Source: Chloroflexi bacterium UBA5177
GTDB taxonomy: Bacteria; Chloroflexota; UBA5177
Direction of reading: 5' to 3'
DNA length: 31,134 nucleotides
Assembly (NCBI GenBank): GCA_002413265.1
Contig: DHWR01000165.1
Span: forward strand, 1 to 31,134
Part shown: positions 16,913 to 23,167 of the stretch, in pieces
Layout: each line of letters begins with the position of its first letter
How positions within the stretch are numbered: position 1 is the stretch's first letter
The notes under the pieces: generated by a model
The model's input: only the letters and a program-made list of their open reading frames with translations
What the model was told of the DNA's origin: nothing
The model's database searches: none
Made by a program: the position numbers and the translations under genes

Positions 16913-16940
16913 AGGCGGTCAGGACGAGTCCTGGCCGCCT
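16913..16940 (+). terminator. Terminator of the ribosomal block, shared with scpB end
   Basis: A 12-bp stem (16913..16924 with 16929..16940, one G-T pair) and a CGAG loop are followed on the + strand by TTCTTCATT. It lies 25 bases after rpsI. The stop codon of the opposing scpB (16919..16921) is inside the stem. The opposite strand has only a weak T-rich stretch beyond CCTCAACC, so termination is better supported for the + direction. Confidence 0.8.
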
Positions 16941-17512
16941 TCTTCATTCCTGAGCTCCGGTTGAACGGCTCGTAGTCCAATTTCCGTGCCGACCCCGGAG
17001 GCAACGGAAGCGGCCGGCAGCACCGGCAGATCCTCGAGCGACCGAAGCCCAAAGTACTCCAAAAACGAAAAACTGGTGCCATATTGCATCGGTCTGCCGA
17101 TGGTATCTCGCTGGCCGCATTCCTCGATCAATCCCCTCGCCATGAGGGTGTGAACTTGCCGATCGCAGTTTGCACCGCGCGCAGCTTCCACCTCCGACCG
17201 AGTGACGGGTTGGCGATAGGCAATGATAGTCAGGGTCTCGAGCATCGAACGAGAAAGTGGCGCCGGCTTTTCGGTTCCGATAAACCGCCGCACCGCCTCG
17301 GCATTTTCAGGAGCGGTGACGTATTGGACGTGATCGCCGTCCATCTGAACTCGAACGCCGCCGGATAAATTCTCCTTCAAGTCCAGGGCCATTCGCCTCA
17401 CGCGACGAGTGGACTCATCAAGCGTTTTAGCAAGAGACGCCACAGAGACGGGACCGCCGGCAACTAGTAGAAGGCTCTCGAGCAACGAGCGTAGCTGCTC
17501 GTCATCCCGCAC
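16919..17512 (-). CDS. scpB: Segregation and condensation protein B
   Basis: The 197-residue product matches ScpB, the winged-helix partner of ScpA in the SMC condensin complex. LRSLLESLLLVAGGPVSVASLAKTL at the start and LETLTIIAYRQPVTRSEVEAARG near residue 95 are typical, as is the later TIGRPMQYGTSFSFLEYFGL. I chose GTG at 17512 because AAGGG lies nine bases upstream; GTG at 17533 is the alternative. It overlaps scpA by 11 bases. The frame stays open to 17680, but that part is inside scpA. Confidence 0.9.
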   Translation of the reverse strand: MRDDEQLRSLLESLLLVAGGPVSVASLAKTLDESTRRVRRMALDLKENLSGGVRVQMDGDHVQYVTAPENAEAVRRFIGTEKPAPLSRSMLETLTIIAYRQPVTRSEVEAARGANCDRQVHTLMARGLIEECGQRDTIGRPMQYGTSFSFLEYFGLRSLEDLPVLPAASVASGVGTEIGLRAVQPELRNEEGGQDSS

Positions 17513-18230
17513 GCTTTGATGCCCTTGATCCACCTTCGTCCCATTCGACCGTGATGTCTGCCATGAGACTGTCCTGCTTGACCTGAACCTGTCTGCGCCG
17601 GACCAATTCGAGGATCGCAATGAAGTACACCACGGCGTCATTCCTCGACGCCCCGGAAACAATGTTTCGGAATGAGACAAGACCGCTGCCCCTCAGGCGG
17701 CGAATGAGGCCGCTGAGAGCCGACTCCAGACGCAGGAACGCTGGTATAGAAATTCTTTTCACCCGACTTCTCGAACGTTGTTCAATGGCCAGCCATCCTC
17801 GCGTCAGAAGTGTCGGAGAACGCGGCTCAACAAGTTTATCCGGCTGGAACGGAGGCTCCAGGGGCGCAAAACTTTCCTCCGCTTCGCGGAGGGCGAGGAT
17901 TCTCGCCGCGGCGCGCAACAGCTCATTCGCGCCACGTTGCACCGGTTCCGAGCCCTCGACGTCCTCCTGCTCATGCTCCAAAACAAGAAGGTCGGCGGAT
18001 TTGATGGCGAGTATTCTTGCCGAGGCCGAGACGAATTCACCGGTTGCATCCAGATCTGAATCGACTGCCCCGTCCAGGTAGTCGCGATATTGGGCAGTAA
18101 AGTCCGAAACGATCACGTCGCCGGTAGAAATTTTTCGTTGGCTCACCAGACGCAGCAAATCGTCGACTGGTCCCTCGAAAACGGGGAGTGACAGCTGGAA
18201 TGGAGGAGTTGGCTTCAGAGCCTCGTTCAT
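17502..18230 (-). CDS. scpA: Segregation and condensation protein A
   Basis: From ATG at 18230 the 242-residue product matches ScpA, the kleisin bridging the SMC heads. FQLSLPVFEGPVDDLLRLVSQRKI at the N-terminus is the family signature, followed by FVSASARILAIKSADLL. A winged-helix C-terminus (VVYFIAILELVRRRQVQVKQ) ends it. ATGA overlap couples it to the site-2 protease gene. A longer open frame to 18485 lies inside that gene and is unlikely. Confidence 0.92.
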   Translation of the reverse strand: MNEALKPTPPFQLSLPVFEGPVDDLLRLVSQRKISTGDVIVSDFTAQYRDYLDGAVDSDLDATGEFVSASARILAIKSADLLVLEHEQEDVEGSEPVQRGANELLRAAARILALREAEESFAPLEPPFQPDKLVEPRSPTLLTRGWLAIEQRSRSRVKRISIPAFLRLESALSGLIRRLRGSGLVSFRNIVSGASRNDAVVYFIAILELVRRRQVQVKQDSLMADITVEWDEGGSRASKRAG

Positions 18231-18886
18231 ACCACCGCGCAGTTCGTACACACCCAGGGAACGATCTGATTGAACACCGGATTGGTGATATTGGCAATGA
18301 AATGCGTGTTGGGCTCCGTGATGAACAGCAGGAGAATTAGCAAGGGCCCCCACTGCTGAAGAGGAGCGATCTGATAGAGCTGTCGAGCCGTCAAGAAGCC
18401 GCCGACTATCGTAAACCCGTCGAGCGGTGGGATCGGCAGAAGATTGAACATGAAGAGCAACACGTTTAGCTGGATCGCGAGCCACAGAAAATTGGTCATC
18501 TGGTCGTTGATATTGGCGGAGTCACTAAGGTGGAACCGCAGCACGACAGTGGCGATCGCAGCTAGAACCAAATTCGAGAGTGGGCCGACAACCGCCACTA
18601 TGGCGTGGCCGCGTTGCGGCCCATACTTCAGGTTGCTGGGAGTGACGTGCGTTCTGCCATAGGTGAAACCATAACTCGAGATCGACGTCAGAAGTAGCAG
18701 TACGATGCCCACCTGATCCATGTGGGTAAAGGGGTTGAGAGAAATTTCGCCGAGGCGTCTGGGAGTGCTATCACCCAAACGGTCAGCTGCAATAGCGTGT
18801 GCCAGTTCATGAACGTCGATCGAGATCAGCAAGATGATGATCATCTGGATCGCGCGTTGCAAGTCTATCGGACCGAAGAGGTTCAA
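18227..18886 (-). CDS. Site-2 protease family (M50) membrane protein, short form
   Basis: The 219-residue protein is a polytopic zinc metalloprotease of the M50 family. HELAH at residues 26-30 is the HExxH zinc motif, and NLLPIPPLDG (148-157) holds the third-ligand aspartate D156. It has about five or six hydrophobic segments and no PDZ domain, unlike the RseP-type protein later in the window. Such short M50 genes are often next to scpAB. The start is TTG at 18886 with a weak site upstream; a later start is possible. Its substrate is unknown. Confidence 0.9.
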   Translation of the reverse strand: MNLFGPIDLQRAIQMIIILLISIDVHELAHAIAADRLGDSTPRRLGEISLNPFTHMDQVGIVLLLLTSISSYGFTYGRTHVTPSNLKYGPQRGHAIVAVVGPLSNLVLAAIATVVLRFHLSDSANINDQMTNFLWLAIQLNVLLFMFNLLPIPPLDGFTIVGGFLTARQLYQIAPLQQWGPLLILLLFITEPNTHFIANITNPVFNQIVPWVCTNCAVV

Positions 18887-18911
18887 GAAACGCCTACTCT
18901 ACATAAAAGTA

Positions 18912-18938
18912 TCGCGGACCACGTGATGAGGTCCGCGA
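18912..18938 (-). promoter_or_regulatory. Terminator-like hairpin in the leader of the M50-scpA-scpB operon
   Basis: A perfect 9-bp GC-rich stem (18912..18920 with 18930..18938) with a nine-base loop lies between a TATAAT element and the M50 start. On the - strand it is followed by TACTTTTATG. No gene lies upstream on this strand that would need a terminator. It could be an attenuator or a 5' stabilising stem. Confidence 0.55.
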
Positions 18939-18950
18939 AGCGGCGACCGC

Positions 18951-18956
18951 ATTATA
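18951..18956 (-). promoter_or_regulatory. -10 element of the M50-scpA-scpB operon
   Basis: The - strand reads TATAAT, a perfect sigma-70-type -10 hexamer, 65 bases ahead of the M50 start codon. No good -35 is seen at 16-18 bases (ACCGTT at 17). It is back to back with the candidate promoter of the FmdB-type gene. Confidence 0.5.
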
Positions 18957-18966
18957 GCAGCCGGTC

Positions 18967-18996
18967 TTGGTCGAACGGTGTGAAGTGGGCTACACT
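18967..18996 (+). promoter_or_regulatory. Candidate promoter of the FmdB-type gene
   Basis: TTGGTC (18967..18972) and TACACT (18991..18996) are spaced 18 bases apart, each matching four of six consensus positions. Transcription would begin about 40 bases before the GTG start at 19044. The same TACACT hexamer appears in the candidate rpsB promoter. Confidence 0.4.
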
Positions 18997-19043
18997 CGGG
19001 ACAGACTCTTTTGGCTTCTAGACGCCGTTTCTGAGGTTTTTGA

Positions 19044-19391
19044 GTGCCGGTCTATGAGTATCAGTGCCTGCCGCATGGGCATCGCTTTGAAGTGCGTCAA
19101 GGCATCAACGATCCGCCCATAAAAACTTGTAGCGAATGCGGCGGAGAGGTTCGAAGAGTCATTCACCCGGTCGGTATTGTGTTCAAGGGCAGCGGCTTCT
19201 ACGTCACCGACTCCAGGTCGTCGAGCAGCGCAACCCAACCAGCGAGCTCGTCGAAAGATTCAAACAAAGAATCGAAGTCAGAGGGCTCCTCTCCGGCGTC
19301 GACGGACTCCAAATCGGCCGAGAAGGAAAGCAAGTCCAACGCCTCAGCCCCTAAGAGCGACAAGAAAGAGTCTTCGGCGTCGAGTCAATAG
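19044..19391 (+). CDS. FmdB-family zinc-ribbon protein with Ser/Lys/Glu-rich tail
   Basis: The first 57 residues match the FmdB (CxxC_CxxC_SSSS) putative regulatory family: PVYEYQCLPHGHRFEV, TCSECGG and GIVFKGSGFYVTDS. The second CxxC pair (C29, C32) is intact. In the first pair the second cysteine is replaced by histidine (C8, H11), still a possible zinc ligand. Residues 58-115 are a low-complexity Ser/Lys/Glu tail, probably disordered. GTG at 19044 has GAGG seven bases upstream. The family's function is not firmly known. Confidence 0.88.
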   Translation: MPVYEYQCLPHGHRFEVRQGINDPPIKTCSECGGEVRRVIHPVGIVFKGSGFYVTDSRSSSSATQPASSSKDSNKESKSEGSSPASTDSKSAEKESKSNASAPKSDKKESSASSQ

Positions 19392-19489
19392 GTTCGACAT
19401 TATGCTCGAGCCCCGACGAACGTCTGTTACGCGACCTTCAACCGGCGTCGGAAACCTTGCGGTCGCATATCGCGGACTGCCACTGACAG

Positions 19490-19945
19490 CTACGGATATG
19501 GATAGTAGTAGGTTGGCGTGGGATATGGGTAGGGCGGCTGGGTCGGCTGCAGGTAAAACGTGGCCGTTGGGGTCGGCAGGCTTGTAGCGCTGGCGGCCGG
19601 GGTCGCCGTATTTGTCGGCGTAGGCGTGGTTGTCGGCGTGGCCGTAAACGTAGACGTCGGAGTGCTGGTGGGCGGATCTGTTGCGGTGGCTGTAGCGGTC
19701 GAGGTACTGGTTGGCGTGCTCGTCGGCGTTGCGGTCTTAGTTGCGGTGGCAGTGGCCGGCGCTTTCCGGACCTTGGTGCATACCCTCACTTTCACCCGCT
19801 TGCCGTGAACCTTCCTGGTTACGGTTTTGCAGTGTTTCTTGGCAGCTGCGGAGAGGACCGGTGAAGCCGTCGCGCCACCAACGGGCTGCACCGCAAGTGC
19901 TGCCACGAGCAGAGCAGCAAGGGCCGCGATCCACGAAGCGCGCAT
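19490..19945 (-). CDS. Secreted Thr/Pro-rich protein of unknown function
   Basis: The 151-residue product has a signal peptide (MRASWIAALAALLVAALA, likely cut near GGATA) without a lipobox. A short basic segment with two cysteines, C39 and C56, follows. Residues 62-130 are a Thr/Pro/Ser/Ala repeat of TPT, TST and TAT units, and the end is Tyr/Pro-rich. The composition suggests an exported, possibly glycosylated extended stalk or linker. ATG at 19945 has GAGGA eight bases upstream; ATG at 19960 is less likely. No family is recognised. Confidence 0.75.
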   Translation of the reverse strand: MRASWIAALAALLVAALAVQPVGGATASPVLSAAAKKHCKTVTRKVHGKRVKVRVCTKVRKAPATATATKTATPTSTPTSTSTATATATDPPTSTPTSTFTATPTTTPTPTNTATPAASATSLPTPTATFYLQPTQPPYPYPTPTYYYPYP

Positions 19946-20100
19946 GGCAACTGTCCTCATATCGGATTGCGGTGACAGGTCAAAGCAATCAGGCTGCCTG
20001 TATGTACGCGCCCCTGTTACGGTGCCCCACGGCAATGGAGAACCCGCATCCTGGAAGACTGAAGCACAATAGAGTCGACCGCCGGAAACGAGCGTCGGCG

Positions 20101-20418
20101 CTACTTCTTCTTGTAGTACTTCTTGAGTTTTGGAGCCCGCTCTTCCTCGTACGCCGGCGCCGACTCGGCTCGAGCCGTGGCGGCATCCTCGAGGTCTCCC
20201 TCGAGGCCAATGAAGTCTAGTCGAATATCTTCATCATTCAGCACGTCAGGTGTGCGCATCACGTGCCTCAGCACCTGCAGACGAGACATGCTCAATCCGC
20301 TGTTCTTCTCGGACTCTGCCATTCCAAGCATCTTGTCCAGTACGGCGATGCTTTTCTGATGCACGTTACGATCCTGCAGGTCCAACTTCATGGCCAGCAG
20401 CTGCTCGTAAATATTCAT
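20101..20418 (-). CDS. Hypothetical protein, charged C-terminus
   Basis: This 105-residue protein has no family I recognise. It starts MNIYEQLLAMKLDLQDRNVH, is largely helical by pattern, and ends in a Lys/Tyr-rich tail (KLKKYYKKK) after an acidic Ala/Glu stretch. No signal peptide or membrane segment is seen. A good site, GGAGAGGA, precedes ATG at 20418. It follows the 110-residue gene by 46 bases in the same direction and may be cotranscribed with it. Confidence 0.7.
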   Translation of the reverse strand: MNIYEQLLAMKLDLQDRNVHQKSIAVLDKMLGMAESEKNSGLSMSRLQVLRHVMRTPDVLNDEDIRLDFIGLEGDLEDAATARAESAPAYEEERAPKLKKYYKKK

Positions 20419-20464
20419 TCTTGGTTCCTCTCCACACAGAGGCTACCACACGTATGCACCCTGC

Positions 20465-20797
20465 TCAGGCCAGCTCAAACGGCTCGTGGCCGTCGATTTC
20501 GAGGTCTTCAGGGTTGCGAAGGACATCGCTATATTCGTCAAGCTGCTGACCGAGGAATACCCTAACAAAGAAGTCTTCACGCAACGTTTCTGAAGACTCC
20601 ACGATCTCATCATCGATCTGCTGGATCAGATCGACCGTGTCTTCCTCGCTCAGCTCGCGATCGAGAATTAGTGTGGCGAAAACGTTTGCCGACGTATAGT
20701 GCAGGTCCACGTGTCCAACGCGCAGCTCTCGGTCGAATAGCTGGTATTGCTCCGAGTAGGGGGTGCGGGAGAGGCGACGAAACGTGATTTTGTTCAT
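20465..20797 (-). CDS. Hypothetical acidic protein
   Basis: This 110-residue soluble protein is not recognised. It has an N-terminal beta-like part (QLFDRELRVGHVDLHYTSANVFATLILDR pattern) and an acidic helical part (EEDTVDLIQQIDDEIVESSE). It starts at ATG 20797, overlapping the phosphatase stop as ATGA, with GGAGG about eight bases upstream. The coupling suggests it works with, or is regulated with, the phosphatase. Confidence 0.75.
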   Translation of the reverse strand: MNKITFRRLSRTPYSEQYQLFDRELRVGHVDLHYTSANVFATLILDRELSEEDTVDLIQQIDDEIVESSETLREDFFVRVFLGQQLDEYSDVLRNPEDLEIDGHEPFELA

Positions 20798-21465
20798 GAC
20801 GTGAGCCTCCGTGGTTCCGAGGTTGTACAGCCGTTTAGCTCGGCACTTGACACTGCAGACCCGTAGATCGCGTCCGTGCTGTTGAGAGAAAAGAGCGCAC
20901 CCGGCGCGCGGGTCCCACAGATGGTGGTCACGCTGCAGTTCGTGGCGCGGATGCTGTGAAGGTAGCGCAAATCGAGCAATAGCGCGGAAGCCGCCAGCAC
21001 CTGAATCACGACCGAGTGGGTGACGACGGCGATATTCCCAGCCGAATGTTCGTGGAAGATATCTCCAAGGGCCGATTGCGTGCGCTGCCTCACCGCCGCA
21101 AGGTCCTCGCCGCCGGGGAAGCTAACCAGCTCGGGCCGCGAATACCACTGGCGGTATAGCAGGGAGTGTGCGGCCTCAATTTGGGGCAGAGTCATCCCCT
21201 CCCATGGCCCTTGCGCCATCTCCGTCAACCGGCTGTCTATCTGCAACGCGACGCCGGAGGCTCTTGCCAGCACCTCGGCCAGGTGCCGAGAACGCTTCAG
21301 TGGGCTCGAGTAGACCGCGCTTAGGTGGCTATGGCGGAAGGAGGCCACAAGCCGGCGGCTCTGCTCCTCACCGCGCTTCGATAGCGGAGCGTCGAGCCGT
21401 CCCTGGTACCGCTGATCCAGATTCCAGGTCGTCTCAGGGTGCCGGATCAGGAAGACGGCAGTCAT
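20794..21465 (-). CDS. Histidine phosphatase family protein
   Basis: The 223-residue protein belongs to the phosphoglycerate-mutase-like branch of the histidine phosphatases. R8-H9 in LIRHPE is the phospho-accepting motif (RHP instead of the usual RHG). R58 in YSSPLKRSRHLAE, the acid E82 in EMAQGPWEG and the second catalytic histidine H150 in VVTHS are present. The substrate cannot be told from sequence; relatives act on sugar phosphates, alpha-ribazole phosphate or phosphoglycerate. It is followed by two unknown genes. Confidence 0.88.
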   Translation of the reverse strand: MTAVFLIRHPETTWNLDQRYQGRLDAPLSKRGEEQSRRLVASFRHSHLSAVYSSPLKRSRHLAEVLARASGVALQIDSRLTEMAQGPWEGMTLPQIEAAHSLLYRQWYSRPELVSFPGGEDLAAVRQRTQSALGDIFHEHSAGNIAVVTHSVVIQVLAASALLLDLRYLHSIRATNCSVTTICGTRAPGALFSLNSTDAIYGSAVSSAELNGCTTSEPRRLTS

Positions 21466-21471
21466 GTCGAA

Positions 21472-21477
21472 ATTCTA
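21472..21477 (-). promoter_or_regulatory. Possible -10 element placing the phosphatase on a leaderless mRNA
   Basis: The - strand reads TAGAAT six bases before the ATG at 21465, with no Shine-Dalgarno sequence between. A start site at normal distance from this hexamer would fall at or near the A of ATG. No clear -35 is visible. Cotranscription with the LLM gene, 30 bases upstream, is the alternative. Confidence 0.3.
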
Positions 21478-21495
21478 CACAGGCTCACCTCGTGT

Positions 21496-22491
21496 TCACG
21501 GCGCAAGGACGTTTAGCGTGTGAGAAATCTCTGCCTCCGTAGAGCCGTGTGGAAAGGTCACGATGGGGAGACGTACTCCGTCTTCGCGCAGCAGATCAAG
21601 CCGCTGTCGCGCCGCTTCTGCTTCACCCCCGAGAGTACATAGGTCGAGAAGTTGCTGAGGCACGGCAGCGACCGCGAGTCTCCGACCGCCAGAGGACCAA
21701 AGCTGACGGACCTTGTGAGCCTCGGCCGCGAAACCCATCCGTTTTACGAAGGTGTAGTAGAAGGTACCCATTCCTCCGATGTAGTAGGCCAGCTGCCGGC
21801 GAAGAAGCTCGTCTGAGCGCTCGGCCACCAATCCGGGGACGAACGCCGCAACGTCTACGTCAGCGAGATCCCTATTCGCCCCGGCGGCTCCATCAGATAG
21901 CGAGTCGAAGAACACTTGCATACGGCCGCGAGCAACGAATATCGGGAGCCAGCCGTCCGCAAGCTCTCCGCAGAGCCGAACGTTGTTCGGACCAATGGCG
22001 GCAATGTAGACCGGCACGGCTACGGAAGGAGGATTGCTCAGAGTAAATCCGGACAGATCGAAACCGTGCTTCCGATAGTCCACCCTGCTCCCCGAGAGCG
22101 CTAATCGGATGATCTCTACATACAGGCGAGAGCGCTCAATGGGACTCGAAAATGGCACGCCGTGCCATCGTTCCACGACCGCCGGCCCGGAAGCGCCGAG
22201 ACCCAGGATGAAACGATTTCCGGACAGTTCCTGAAGTGTCGCCGCCGTCTGTGCAATCAGCACCGGCGATCTACTGAAGACACTGAAGATGCCACTTGCC
22301 AGACGTATTCGAGAGGTCGAGACGGCCAGGGCAGCAAGCACGGATACGGCGTCCACGCCCCAGGTCTCAGGAATCCACATTGACTCATAGCCCAGGGACT
22401 CGGCTTCGCGGGCTACACGTGCGATCGCGGCGATGTCCAGTTCCCGGCTTGGAGACAGTGAGAGACCAAGTCGATCGACATCCCGTTTCAC
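21496..22491 (-). CDS. LLM class flavin-dependent oxidoreductase, probably F420-dependent
   Basis: The 331-residue protein is a bacterial-luciferase-like TIM-barrel oxidoreductase. LGLSLSPSRELDIAAIARVAREAESLGYESMW at the N-terminus and FILGLGASGPAVVERWHGVPF near residue 100 match the F420-dependent branch related to methylene-H4MPT reductase. If so, the organism makes coenzyme F420. The substrate is unknown. The start is GTG at 22491 with only a weak upstream site. A 66-residue helix-turn-helix gene lies 26 bases upstream. Confidence 0.87.
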   Translation of the reverse strand: MKRDVDRLGLSLSPSRELDIAAIARVAREAESLGYESMWIPETWGVDAVSVLAALAVSTSRIRLASGIFSVFSRSPVLIAQTAATLQELSGNRFILGLGASGPAVVERWHGVPFSSPIERSRLYVEIIRLALSGSRVDYRKHGFDLSGFTLSNPPSVAVPVYIAAIGPNNVRLCGELADGWLPIFVARGRMQVFFDSLSDGAAGANRDLADVDVAAFVPGLVAERSDELLRRQLAYYIGGMGTFYYTFVKRMGFAAEAHKVRQLWSSGGRRLAVAAVPQQLLDLCTLGGEAEAARQRLDLLREDGVRLPIVTFPHGSTEAEISHTLNVLAP

Positions 22492-22517
22492 TTTACATAA
22501 CTTTCGGCGCTTTTTCG

Positions 22518-22718
22518 CTATTGCCGTTTACGAACAGGGGAGCGCTTCAAATCATATTCGCGAACGAGCAGAGATATAAACTGCGGGCTACACGCGAAGC
22601 GCGAGGCGATCTTGGCCTGGGTCAGTCCCAGGTCGAGAAGCAACTGCAATGCGTCGGGTCCCAGCTGCGACTTGACGCCTTTGCCGGCTCCAACGTTTCG
22701 ATAGCGGCTCTTCCTCAT
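22518..22718 (-). CDS. Small helix-turn-helix protein
   Basis: The 66-residue product is basic and contains LLLDLGLTQAKIASRFACSP followed by FISLLVREYDL, which fits a homeodomain-like or XRE-like helix-turn-helix. It could be a DNA-binding regulator of the LLM gene downstream. ATG at 22718 has no Shine-Dalgarno site; a TAGACT hexamer ten bases upstream might be a -10. The open frame is short, so the call rests mainly on the HTH pattern. Confidence 0.5.
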   Translation of the reverse strand: MRKSRYRNVGAGKGVKSQLGPDALQLLLDLGLTQAKIASRFACSPQFISLLVREYDLKRSPVRKRQ

Positions 22719-23167
22719 GGCAGATATGAGTCTAGCTGGGAAATCGCTGGCCGTCTAATCGTGACGGCTTGTCGAGCCAGACCTCATGTACTGCGATTTC
22801 GGGACAATTCCAGAAGCCATTGCAAGCTCTCTCATCTCGAAATCAAGTGCAAATAATATATGTTATGGTAACTCAACCGCTTTTAGGCGCTTTTGGCTTC
22901 ATTTGGCCCGCTCAGCGGACTTCCTCTCGATCTCTCTCGTTCCCGCGCCCTGATTGTCGGCCCATATTCTTGCGACGTTCATCAGCGCTGCCGATGAGTT
23001 TCGGTCGACCAATGCCGCAGATCTCGTTCCTTCGCGGGAACGCCGGGGCACGCGCTCCTGCGCACTGAAACGAGATGTACCTGACTGATTGTGTGTCTCC
23101 CATCTCCTCGTGCACCTACACCTCCCCACCGACACTCGGTTCGAGACTCAGCATTATGTAAACCGCG
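22719..23167. other. Gene-free stretch upstream of the HTH gene and downstream of rseP
   Basis: No convincing gene is seen in these 449 bases. Several open frames of 60-100 codons exist on both strands, but they lack ribosome binding sites and recognisable sequence. It contains an AT-rich patch (about 22848..22870, AATAATATATGTTATGG) and a short direct repeat CGCTTTTAGG/CGCTTTTGG (near 22880..22900). No tRNA and no strong terminator after rseP is visible. Confidence 0.6.

Noticed and set aside
19392..19489. Possible terminator between the convergent FmdB-type and secreted-protein genes
   Set aside because: Only GCGACC/GGTCGC with a 24-base loop is seen, without a T-run.
19560..19808. 82-codon Val/Gly-rich + strand frame that looks like a membrane protein
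   Set aside because: It is the antisense of the Thr/Pro repeat coding region; the repeat composition creates the hydrophobic reading, and there is no ribosome binding site.
20427..20442. CCTCT/AGAGG hairpin covering part of the ribosome binding site of the 105-residue gene
   Set aside because: Only five pairs; too weak to call a regulatory element.
22769..23135. Open frames of 67-99 codons in the gap (both strands)
   Set aside because: No ribosome binding site, no domain pattern, and they overlap each other.
23136..23150. GGTTCGAGACTC resembling a tRNA T-loop
   Set aside because: The flanks do not pair as a T-stem and no acceptor or anticodon arm can be built.
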